Part shown: piece by piece, positions 8,022 to 15,275 of the stretch
Position numbering within the stretch: position 1 is the first letter of the stretch
Layout of the letters: each line of letters starts with the position of its first letter
Assembly: GCA_945910815.1 (NCBI GenBank)
Contig: CAMDZD010000010.1
Span: 1 to 64,000 of the forward strand
Direction of reading: 5' to 3'
DNA from: an uncultured Clostridia bacterium
GTDB lineage: Bacteria; Bacillota; Clostridia; Oscillospirales; Ruminococcaceae
DNA: 64,000 nt
Notes under the pieces: model-generated
Told to the model about the DNA's origin: nothing
The model's database searches: none
What the model saw: the letters and a program-made list of their open reading frames with translations, nothing else
Made by a program: the position numbers and the translations under genes

Positions 8022-8213
8022 ATGGAACAGCAAAAAGTGATAGATGAAATACAGTATTATCAGGCAAAAGCAATGACGGACTTGCTTTATGCAAATGGTC
8101 TGATTTCTTTTGTCGAGTATGACAAATTAACGGAACTTAACCGCCGAACATTCTCTCCTTTATACGCTGACTTATTACCTAAAGTGCTTGATAAATCGAG
8201 GAAAAAGAGCTAA
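8022..8213 (+). CDS. Small protein ahead of the recombinases, SHOCT-like
   Basis: This 63-residue protein begins MEQQKVIDEIQYYQAKAMTD and carries LLYANGLISFVEYDKLTELN, which resembles the short helical-hairpin SHOCT pattern (a glycine-isoleucine turn followed by an acidic-tyrosine helix). An AGGAGG site precedes the ATG. It lies 28 bases before the first serine recombinase gene and reads the same way, so it is probably co-transcribed. A role as accessory factor or directionality factor for the recombinases is a guess from position and size only. I cannot name the family with certainty. Confidence 0.7.
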   Translation: MEQQKVIDEIQYYQAKAMTDLLYANGLISFVEYDKLTELNRRTFSPLYADLLPKVLDKSRKKS

Positions 8214-8241
8214 TATGTCATACTGAAATGAGGTGATAAAC

Positions 8242-9771
8242 ATGAAGGTCTCAAAAATTGAAGCGAAATCCTTTGAAAGGAAAAAACTGCGTGTTGCGGC
8301 ATATTGCAGAGTATCAACTGAGAGTGATGAACAGCAAAACAGCTTTGAAGCACAGAAATCACATTATGAGGCTTGGATAAAACTTCATGACAATTGGGAA
8401 TTTGCTGGTTTGTTTTATGATTTAGGAATAACAGGCACTAAGGCTGAATGCCGTGACGGATTGCAGAACCTGCTGCTTGAATGCAAGGCAGGGAGAATCG
8501 ACTATATTCTTACAAAATCTGTCAGCCGTTTTTCCAGGAACACAACGGACTGTATTTCACTTGTCCGTGAACTGCTTGATATGAATATTCCTATCTACTT
8601 TGAAAAGGAAAACATCGATACCGGTTCTATGGAAAGTGAACTTGTGCTTTCTATCCTGAGCAGTATGGCACAGGATGAATCCAGATCCATTTCAGAAAAC
8701 AACAAATGGGCTATTAAGAAAAAGTTTGAAAAAGGCAGTTACAAATTCAGTTATGTGCCGTATGGCTATATGCGTGATGATGACGGCAACATGATAATAA
8801 ATCCGAAAGAAGCAGATACGATACGCTATATATTTCAATCTGTACTGAATGGATTTGGAACAGATAAAATTGCAAAGACGCTTGATGCAAGAAAAATTCC
8901 AACACGCAAAGGCGGTAAATGGTCTGGGGCAACTGTACGGGATATTCTTTGCAATGAGAAATACTATGGTGCAGCTGCATTCCAGAAAACCTATACAGAT
9001 GAAAATTTTCACCGTAAAAGAAATTATGGAGAGGTTGACAGTTTCTTTGACCCGGAACATCATGAGCCAATCATAAGCAAGAATGTTTTTGACAGAGTCA
9101 GAGAAATCATAGACCGCAGAGCTACTGAAAAGAATGTCGTTTCAGGCGATGATAAATATCAGCAGCGTTACGTTTTTTCAGGGAAAATCATCTGCGGAGA
9201 ATGCGGTGATAAGTTCAGACGCAAAATTCACGATTCAGGAAAGGAGATCGCATGGTCATGCCGTACTCATATTCAGAATATAGAAAAATGCTCTATGAAA
9301 TATGTGCGTGATGATATGCTGAAAGCTGCATTTGTAAACATGATGAATAAACTGATATATGCAAGAAAACGGCTTCTCATACCTTTGTATGAAAATCTGA
9401 GCATACAGGAATGCGATGAAAACATCAATCGAATCCACGCATTACAAGCTGAATTGCAGAAAATGTCCGATAAAAAAGAAACCCTTAGAAAGCTAAGGGC
9501 ACAGGATATTATTGACAGCATTGTTTTCAATCAGGAAATGAACGGACTGGAAAGCACATCTGAAGAGTACAGAAATGAAATCAGAAATCTTTGTTCAGAG
9601 ACCAACGATTACACAGAACTGAAAAAACTGATACAGTTCACAAATCGGGAAATGCTGACAGAGTTTACTGATGAAATCTTTGAAAAGTATGTCAGTAACA
9701 TTGTCATCGTCAATCGTAATACAGCTGAGTTCCATTTGAAATGCGGACTGAAAATCAAGGAGGCTTTATGA
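8242..9771 (+). CDS. Large serine recombinase (first of the cassette)
   Basis: The 509-residue product is a complete large serine recombinase. The resolvase domain starts with RVAAYCRVST, whose serine (about residue 25) is the nucleophile, and includes SVSRFSRNT and the SILSSMAQDESRSIS helix. The recombinase domain (YGYMRDDDGNMIINPKEADTI) begins near residue 165. A zinc ribbon (CGECGDKF, then SCRTH and KCSMKY) lies near 310-345, followed by a coiled coil. ATG 8242 is chosen over the GTG at 8233 because GAGGTG is correctly spaced from it. The stop overlaps the next gene as ATGA. Confidence 0.92.
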   Translation: MKVSKIEAKSFERKKLRVAAYCRVSTESDEQQNSFEAQKSHYEAWIKLHDNWEFAGLFYDLGITGTKAECRDGLQNLLLECKAGRIDYILTKSVSRFSRNTTDCISLVRELLDMNIPIYFEKENIDTGSMESELVLSILSSMAQDESRSISENNKWAIKKKFEKGSYKFSYVPYGYMRDDDGNMIINPKEADTIRYIFQSVLNGFGTDKIAKTLDARKIPTRKGGKWSGATVRDILCNEKYYGAAAFQKTYTDENFHRKRNYGEVDSFFDPEHHEPIISKNVFDRVREIIDRRATEKNVVSGDDKYQQRYVFSGKIICGECGDKFRRKIHDSGKEIAWSCRTHIQNIEKCSMKYVRDDMLKAAFVNMMNKLIYARKRLLIPLYENLSIQECDENINRIHALQAELQKMSDKKETLRKLRAQDIIDSIVFNQEMNGLESTSEEYRNEIRNLCSETNDYTELKKLIQFTNREMLTEFTDEIFEKYVSNIVIVNRNTAEFHLKCGLKIKEAL

Positions 9772-10154
9772 CATACGGATATGAAATGATAAACGGCAAT
9801 GTGGTCATAAATCAGCGTGAGGCAGGTATTGTAAGACAAATTTTCAGGAATTATATATCCGGCATGAGTTTTACGATGTCAGCCAGGAAAGCAGGCATAA
9901 CCCTTTCTCACAGCTCTGTCAAAAGGATTCTGCTAAAAAAGTGCTATGTCGGTGATGACTTTTATCCTGCAATTATAGACAGAGAAACTTTCCTTACAGC
10001 CTATGACCGCATTAAGGCAAATACCTGTTCACGAAGTGCAAGACGAAAAGAGCCTGTGATTTATACGGAATTTGAAATGGATGAACCGACAAAATCCTTT
10101 GATGATCCATTTGAACAGGCAGAATACATATATAGTTTGATAGGAGTAAAGTAA
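9768..10154 (+). CDS. Recombinase-domain protein lacking the catalytic domain
   Basis: The 128-residue product begins directly with the recombinase DNA-binding domain (MTYGYEMINGNVVINQREAG, then VRQIFRNYISGMS) and has no resolvase domain, no catalytic serine, no zinc ribbon and no coiled coil. The C-terminal 40 residues are acidic. It is not obviously a pseudogene: ATG 9768 overlaps the previous stop as ATGA, AAGGAGG precedes it, and its stop overlaps the next ATG as TAATG, so it is translationally coupled on both sides. It could act as a DNA-binding subunit or adaptor for the two flanking recombinases. Confidence 0.85.
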   Translation: MTYGYEMINGNVVINQREAGIVRQIFRNYISGMSFTMSARKAGITLSHSSVKRILLKKCYVGDDFYPAIIDRETFLTAYDRIKANTCSRSARRKEPVIYTEFEMDEPTKSFDDPFEQAEYIYSLIGVK

Positions 10155-11701
10155 TGGGAAATGTTATGAAAATACCTGCCAGACCGCAGGTTGGCAATCG
10201 TGCAGCGAAAAAGGAGATTAAAAGGCTGAGAGTGGCAGCTTACTGCCGTGTTTCAACGGATAACGAGGAACAGGCGACAAGTTATGACACACAGATTCAG
10301 CATTATCGTGAATATATCATAAGCAAACCGGAATGGGAACTGGTTGACATCTATGCTGACGAAGGCATTAGTGCTACCAATACCAAAAAGCGTGATGATT
10401 TCAACAGAATGATTGATGACTGCAAGCTGGGACTGATCGACCTTGTTATTACGAAATCCATCAGCCGATTTGCAAGAAACACCGTTGACTGCCTGAATTA
10501 CATTCGTGAACTGAAAGAAATGAATATCCCCGTATTCTTTGAGAAGGAAAACATCAATACAATGGACGCTAAGGGAGAAGTTCTCATTACCATTATGGCT
10601 TCATTGGCACAGCAAGAGTCAGAGTCCTTATCCCAAAATGTAAAACTGGGTATGCAGTATCGTTTTCAGCAAGGCAAAATTATGGTCAATACTACTTGTT
10701 TTCTTGGGTATGATAAAGACGATAAAGGCAACCTTGTCATCAACCAAAAACAGGCGGAGGTAGTCAAGCGTATTTTCAGAGAGTACCTGGAAGGAAAGAG
10801 CATTCTGGCTATCTGCAGAGGGTTGGAACGTGACAAAATAAAAACGTCTCGGGGAAATGCAAGATGGCATGACAGCAGCGTCCGCAAAATCCTTGAAAAT
10901 GAAAAGTATATGGGTGATGCACTTTTGCAGAAAACCTATACCGTAGATTTTCTTAACAAGAAACGTGTAAAGAATAACGGTATTATGCCGCAGTATTACG
11001 TAGAGGACAGCCACCCCGCCATTATAAGCAAAGAGATTTTCATGCAGGTGCAGGAAGAAATCGCAAGGCGCGGAATGCTGAAAGATGTTCATGGACGCAG
11101 AAAGTGCTTCAGTGCGGCTCATGCATTTTCGCAGATAACCTTTTGTGCAGACTGCGGTGCTGAATTCAGCCGTCTGCATTGGAACAATCATGGAAAGAAA
11201 TCAATTGTCTGGAGATGCAGTAAAAGATTGGAAGACTATACAAAATGCAGTGCCAGAACAATAAAAGAAGACGATCTGCAGCAAGCTTTTGTGGAGGCTT
11301 TGCAAATAATGATTGGTGACAGCGACAACTACCTTAAAAAACTGAAAGCTAATCTCAATCAGATTATTGTTGACCCCGGTGCATTGCAGAGCATAGATGA
11401 TAGGCTGAACAAACTGCAGCATGAACTAATAGACCGCACAGAACGTCATGAGGATTATTCCGATATTGCTGAAGAAATATTTGCTTTACGAGAACAGCGT
11501 GAAAAGGTTCAGGTGTCGAAAAGTTCTCAGGCTGAGTACAAGAAACGCATTAAGGAATTGCAGTTCTTCATCAAATCACAGCCGAAGCAAATGGAATTTG
11601 ATGAAACCCTCGCAAAACACCTGCTCTCAAAGATTACAGTTTTTGATGACCATGTTATTTTTGAGTTTAAATCTGGTGTGACGGTAAGTGTTGAAATGTG
11701 A
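10154..11701 (+). CDS. Large serine recombinase (third gene of the cassette)
   Basis: The 515-residue product has a full resolvase domain with catalytic serine S34 in RVAAYCRVST, then SISRFARNT and SLAQQESESLSQN, a recombinase domain (FLGYDKDDKGNLVINQKQAE), a zinc ribbon (CADCGAEFSRL, WRCSKR, KCSART) and a coiled-coil end (residues about 400-480). It is related to but clearly different from the first recombinase. The ATG overlaps the stop of the middle gene. Together with its partner it probably integrates and excises the element, either as one of two alternative enzymes or as an obligate pair; sequence cannot decide. Confidence 0.92.
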   Translation: MGNVMKIPARPQVGNRAAKKEIKRLRVAAYCRVSTDNEEQATSYDTQIQHYREYIISKPEWELVDIYADEGISATNTKKRDDFNRMIDDCKLGLIDLVITKSISRFARNTVDCLNYIRELKEMNIPVFFEKENINTMDAKGEVLITIMASLAQQESESLSQNVKLGMQYRFQQGKIMVNTTCFLGYDKDDKGNLVINQKQAEVVKRIFREYLEGKSILAICRGLERDKIKTSRGNARWHDSSVRKILENEKYMGDALLQKTYTVDFLNKKRVKNNGIMPQYYVEDSHPAIISKEIFMQVQEEIARRGMLKDVHGRRKCFSAAHAFSQITFCADCGAEFSRLHWNNHGKKSIVWRCSKRLEDYTKCSARTIKEDDLQQAFVEALQIMIGDSDNYLKKLKANLNQIIVDPGALQSIDDRLNKLQHELIDRTERHEDYSDIAEEIFALREQREKVQVSKSSQAEYKKRIKELQFFIKSQPKQMEFDETLAKHLLSKITVFDDHVIFEFKSGVTVSVEM

Positions 11702-11711
11702 TATGGAGAGA

Positions 11712-11746
11712 GCCTCTGTTGGAGTAAAATCCGACAGAGGCTTTTT
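11712..11746 (+). terminator. Terminator after the recombinase cassette
   Basis: GCCTCTGTTGGA and TCCGACAGAGGC form a 12-bp stem with one G-T wobble and a six-base loop, followed by TTTTT. It lies ten bases after the stop of the last recombinase and also faces the convergent XRE gene. Confidence 0.9.
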
Positions 11747-11754
11747 GGTTTTCT

Positions 11755-12372
11755 TTATTTTTCTGACTTTATATGATTAAACAGCAAGATGCCCTTTACA
11801 ACAAACAGAAAAAATGCAATGGTTACTGCGTAAGCTTCTCTTGTCATTGCCAGGAACAATATCACCAGAATGCTAAGTACAATTGAAAAAGCTGTAACAA
11901 TTTTCTGCCCTTTATTTAACTCGAATTGTGTTATAATAATTTTTACAGCACCAACAAGCACAAGAGCGAGAAACATAATCCAATATAGCATACGGTTAAA
12001 TGATGTTGTTTCTGTATAAGCAAACAGATTTACTGAATATATGTATCCGTTAATCGGATTTGGATAAAGCGGAAGAACAATGAGTATAAACGAAAACAAA
12101 TCGACTATACCTGTCAGCAAATTACACATTTTTTGAATATTTGATTTATTTTCCTTTTCTGCAATAGAAATCAGTTTTTCTCCAGTCAGTAATTCATCAA
12201 TTGATACTGAAAAATATTTTGATATTTCCTTTAATGAATCAATGCTGGGATATCCTCTGCCCGATTCCCATTTTGAAACGGCAGTTCTGGATACAAATAA
12301 TGCCTCTGCTAATTCTTCCTGAGTTAAACCTCTGCTTTTTCTTAATTCCTGTAATTTTTCATTGAATTCCAC
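11755..12372 (-). CDS. XRE-family regulator with C-terminal membrane domain
   Basis: The 205-residue product has an N-terminal Cro/C1 helix-turn-helix (about 5-60, LRKSRGLTQEELAEALFVSR, then AVSKWESG) and a C-terminal region with about four hydrophobic helices. Such membrane-tethered XRE proteins are common in Firmicutes and may sense membrane state. The GTG at 12372 is chosen because GGGAGG lies seven bases before it; that ribosome site begins just after the PAP2 stop, so translation is coupled to the PAP2 gene. Possible ligands of the regulator are the two palindromes upstream of the operon. It converges on the recombinase cassette and may or may not belong to the same transferred segment. 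Confidence 0.85.
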   Translation of the reverse strand: MEFNEKLQELRKSRGLTQEELAEALFVSRTAVSKWESGRGYPSIDSLKEISKYFSVSIDELLTGEKLISIAEKENKSNIQKMCNLLTGIVDLFSFILIVLPLYPNPINGYIYSVNLFAYTETTSFNRMLYWIMFLALVLVGAVKIIITQFELNKGQKIVTAFSIVLSILVILFLAMTREAYAVTIAFFLFVVKGILLFNHIKSEK

Positions 12373-12387
12373 AGAAGAACCTCCCAA

Positions 12388-13050
12388 TCAGCTTTTTTTC
12401 TTTTCACATAGTAAAACAAATGCTTTATATATGCAGAATAAACCGGCACTTAAAAACACACCGCCAATTATATCAGTAAACCAATGAACACCGGAAATAA
12501 GTCTGCCAATTACCATAAAAGCTGAGAATGCGATAGTCAAAACACATATAATTCTTTTGGCAGAAGTACTTTTCAGTCTTCGGTTCATTTGTTCAACAAG
12601 TGTTGGCATAATACTTAAAACAAGAAGTGTTGTTGATGAAGGATATGATGCCTCCATAATCCCATTTATAAGAATAGGTCTGTAATTGATAGGAATTATT
12701 TCAAAAACAGCATAACCGATTATTACTAAAATATAATAAATACCCAAAACGATAATGTCACAGTCAACTTTCAAAAGACCTCTTCTCTTAATCAGCTGAT
12801 ATAATCCAAGCACACCGAATCCTATGCAGACGAAAAGCGGTACAAGTCCAAGCAAGTCCGTGATAGTGTATATTGTCATGTGAACACCTGTAAGCTTATG
12901 AAACCAACTATTAAATGCCGCAAAGCCAATATCAGTTCCGTTTTGTCCGATTGATTGAACATCCACAATCTGAATCAAAAATGTCCATAATACAAATGCT
13001 CCAAGGAACACTGCTCCCGATAATAAAAATCTTTTTCCGTTCTTTTTCAT
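12388..13050 (-). CDS. PAP2-family membrane phosphatase
   Basis: The 220-residue protein has about six transmembrane segments and the C-terminal phosphatase motifs of the PAP2 family: YRP (R124-P125), a second motif reading YPSST (137-140) where the classical family has PSGH, and GRLISGVHWFTD with R183, H189 and D193. PAP2 enzymes dephosphorylate lipid phosphates such as undecaprenyl pyrophosphate at the outer face of the membrane. The second-motif histidine is replaced, so activity is uncertain, although H189, the expected nucleophile, is kept. It is the first gene of a two-gene operon with the XRE regulator. Confidence 0.85.
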   Translation of the reverse strand: MKKNGKRFLLSGAVFLGAFVLWTFLIQIVDVQSIGQNGTDIGFAAFNSWFHKLTGVHMTIYTITDLLGLVPLFVCIGFGVLGLYQLIKRRGLLKVDCDIIVLGIYYILVIIGYAVFEIIPINYRPILINGIMEASYPSSTTLLVLSIMPTLVEQMNRRLKSTSAKRIICVLTIAFSAFMVIGRLISGVHWFTDIIGGVFLSAGLFCIYKAFVLLCEKKKS

Positions 13051-13097
13051 TTTTTCTATGTCCTTTCAATTTGAATTTTACCTTTCGGCTGATTCAA

Positions 13098-13126
13098 AGT
13101 ATATCATCGGGCATAGAAAATAACAA
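13098..13126 (-). promoter_or_regulatory. Promoter of the PAP2-XRE operon
   Basis: On the minus strand TTGTTA (13121-13126), a 17-base spacer and TATACT (13098-13103) form a credible sigma-A promoter about 50 bases ahead of the PAP2 start. Two palindromes lie just upstream of the -35. Confidence 0.6.
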
Positions 13127-13146
13127 GAATCCCTCTGTCACATCAC

Positions 13147-13163
13147 TGATACGATTCGTAACA
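13147..13163. promoter_or_regulatory. Proximal operator-like palindrome, one mismatch
   Basis: TGATACG-ATT-CGTAACA has the same form as the perfect site 43 bases away, with one arm mismatch. Its centre is about 64 bases before the inferred transcription start of the PAP2 operon. Confidence 0.6.
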
Positions 13164-13189
13164 TTCCCGAAATTACGTTGTTTTTTCTC

Positions 13190-13206
13190 TGATACGTTCC
13201 GTATCA
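13190..13206. promoter_or_regulatory. Distal operator-like palindrome, perfect
   Basis: TGATACG-TTC-CGTATCA is a perfect dyad with seven-base arms and a three-base centre. It lies about four helical turns from its imperfect copy, so two bound dimers would sit on the same DNA face. The coupled XRE regulator is the obvious candidate to bind, but this is inference. Confidence 0.65.
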
Positions 13207-13300
13207 TTCGCATAAATACGAGATTTTACCATGAATAAAGCAGTTTAGACCTATAACGGCCATATTTTTACTATATATATGACGATAAAATTTTTGCCCT

Positions 13301-13597
13301 TTACAATATCTCGTACTTCCATCTTTTCAAACCCTGCTTTTCATTTGTGTACAAAACATTATAAAATGATTTTCCGTGTTTCAGTACTTGTCTTATTTCA
13401 GACAAACCCTTAACAGCGTCATTCCAGAAATATATTGTATTTATTGACAAAACTCTTGAAAACATATTATCTTCATATGGAAGATTACAGCAATCTCCGA
13501 TTTCAAGAAAAAGGTGATTGTATTCAAGTGCCTTTCTGTTTTGCTTTGAAGCGTTTTTTTTCATATCTTCTGAAATGTCAATGCCGTACATAGCCAC
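13301..13597 (-). pseudogene. Fragment of a SAM-dependent methyltransferase
   Basis: The 98-residue frame contains GIDISEDMKKNASKQN, GDCCNLPYEDNMFSRV and INTIYFWNDAVKGLSEIRQVL, which are motifs II to IV of a class I methyltransferase of the UbiE/methyltransf_11 type. The glycine-rich motif I (about 50 residues) is missing from the front and the last strands are missing from the end. There is no ribosome site at the apparent start. It is a remnant; the break at the front coincides with the start of a 330-base stretch without an intact gene. Confidence 0.8.
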
Positions 13598-13928
13598 TTG
13601 GCATAAAACTATATAAATTCATAATCTTATCCCCTGTTAAAATTACTATTCTGATTTACATTAATCCTATTTTAAACTGTATTGCCAACAAATCTCCCCA
13701 CTCAGCCACACAGCCTCAAAGCAACGTAAAATAGGCGTTTCAAGGCTGTTTGACAGTGAATCTGCCGTTTTAATCAAGTCTGCACACAAATTTTGCCTTT
13801 CAAGTCGGGTGTGTACATCTGATGACAGTTTTCAGCCTGTTTCGTTATGTTTCCTCGGACTGATTTTATGGGGGTAGATGAGTGTGGAAAATTGATATAT
13901 GCCCGCAAACCACGCAGAATAGGGCTTT
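13598..13928. other. 331-base stretch without an intact gene, with coding-like debris
   Basis: No complete gene is visible. On the minus strand two overlapping open stretches without proper starts can be read, one ending in ENCHQMYTPDLKGKICVQT and the other in CFEAVWLSGEICWQYSLK. Their amino-acid composition is coding-like but I recognise no family. The stretch lies between the methyltransferase fragment and the intact housekeeping block, so it is probably decayed accessory DNA. Confidence 0.4.
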
Positions 13929-15275
13929 TTAGTCCTCATTTCTTGACAGCAGAACCACGCACTCAACGTGGCTTGTTCTCGGGAACATATCCACTCCCCT
14001 GACTTTTTCAACGATATATCCGTTATCAGATAATATTTTACAGTCTCTTGCAGAAGTTGAGGGATTGCATGAAATCATAACAATATGCTTGCAATTTGAT
14101 TTTATAATTGTATCAAGAGTAAGAGAATCACAGCCCTTTCTCGGAGGGTCAAGAATAATAACATCAGGAGATTTATTGAGCAGTGAGAAGATTTTTCCGG
14201 CATCACCGCATAAAAATTCAGCATTTGAGATATTGTTTAAATCAGCATTATGCTTGGCATTTTCAACAGCCTGCGGAATAATTTCAATACCGGTAACTGA
14301 TTTTGCCTTGTCCGACATAGAAAGACCGATAGTACCAGCACCGCAATAGAGGTCAAGAATATTTTTATTTTCAGGGCTTGCATATTCTTCAGCAATTTTA
14401 TATAAATTTTCAGCCTGATTAGTATTTACCTGATAGAAAGAAAGAGGAGAAATTTCAATTTTATTTCCGCACATAATATCTGTAATGTAATCATCTCCCC
14501 ATAAAGTAATACATTCATTTCCGGTTATTACGTTTGTTTTTTCGGGGTTGATATTAATAACAATACTTTTTATATCGGGGAATTTCTGAATCAGAATACT
14601 GCAAAGTTTTTTAAGTTCACGAAATATATTTTTTCTGACTACTAAACACAGCATAATCTGTTTTGTGTAATAAGCCTGTCTGATGTATATATGACGAATT
14701 ATTCCTGTATGCGTTTTTTCATCGTATACGGGGATTTTATTTTCATTCACATAATCAAGGACAGTATCGGCGATACTCTGAAAAACATCAGGCTGGAGCA
14801 TACAGCTTTCAAGCGGAATTACTCTGTGACTTCTGGGAGAATAGAATCCGCATACTGCTTTACCGTTTATTTTTGCAACGGGATACTGTGCTTTATTGCG
14901 GTAACCGCATATATTATCGCAAGGCAGAAACGGTTCAAATTCGGGTGAAAGATTATTCATTCTCTGAAAGGCATTTTTTACAGTTTCATCTTTTATACGA
15001 CATTCAGCTTCATATGAGATATGACGGAATGTACAGCCTCCGCATTTGCTTGAATATTCACAGTCGGAATCAATTCTCTCAGGAGAGGGATTAATTATTT
15101 CAAGTATGATTCCGAAAGCGTAATTTTTAAGCGCTTTTACTATCTTACCGTTTATTTCGTCACCGGTAACAGCTCCGGAAACAAATACAACCATATCATC
15201 AACACGGCATACACCATTTCCCTCGGCTGTCATATCAGTTATTACTGCTCTGAACTGCTGATTTTTTTCAGGCAT
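13929..15275 (-). CDS. rlmD: 23S rRNA (uracil-C5)-methyltransferase, RlmD/RlmCD type
   Basis: The 448-residue enzyme transfers a methyl group from SAM to C5 of a uracil in 23S rRNA. An N-terminal TRAM domain (about 8-62) is followed by the four iron-sulfur cysteines C72, C78, C81 and C158, the SAM-binding loop LDLYCGAGTIGL (308-318), DPPRKGC and the catalytic cysteine C403 in SCNPST. All parts are present and the length is normal. The ATG at 15275 has AAAGGAG upstream and lies 34 bases inside the end of hemZ, so the two are coupled. Which uracils are methylated (one or two sites) cannot be read from the sequence. Confidence 0.92.
   Translation of the reverse strand: MPEKNQQFRAVITDMTAEGNGVCRVDDMVVFVSGAVTGDEINGKIVKALKNYAFGIILEIINPSPERIDSDCEYSSKCGGCTFRHISYEAECRIKDETVKNAFQRMNNLSPEFEPFLPCDNICGYRNKAQYPVAKINGKAVCGFYSPRSHRVIPLESCMLQPDVFQSIADTVLDYVNENKIPVYDEKTHTGIIRHIYIRQAYYTKQIMLCLVVRKNIFRELKKLCSILIQKFPDIKSIVININPEKTNVITGNECITLWGDDYITDIMCGNKIEISPLSFYQVNTNQAENLYKIAEEYASPENKNILDLYCGAGTIGLSMSDKAKSVTGIEIIPQAVENAKHNADLNNISNAEFLCGDAGKIFSLLNKSPDVIILDPPRKGCDSLTLDTIIKSNCKHIVMISCNPSTSARDCKILSDNGYIVEKVRGVDMFPRTSHVECVVLLSRNED

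Larger units (their letters stand above)
1470..11746 (+). mobile_element. Truncated siphovirus-type prophage with serine-recombinase cassette
   Basis: All genes here read rightward with tight spacing: distal tail protein, tail hub protein, two fibre-like proteins, holin, amidase, terminator, small protein, three recombinase genes, terminator. This is the order of the late tail and lysis module followed by the integration module. Head, packaging, tail tube, tape measure, replication and repressor genes are absent, and the left side stops abruptly against the truncated IS element. It is therefore a remnant or a composite, not an inducible phage. The right boundary is taken at the terminator after the last recombinase; no attachment-site repeat was identified. 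Confidence 0.8.

Noticed and set aside
1493..11746. Diversity-generating retroelement acting on the phage fibre genes
   Set aside because: No reverse transcriptase gene or template/variable repeat pair is visible in the window.
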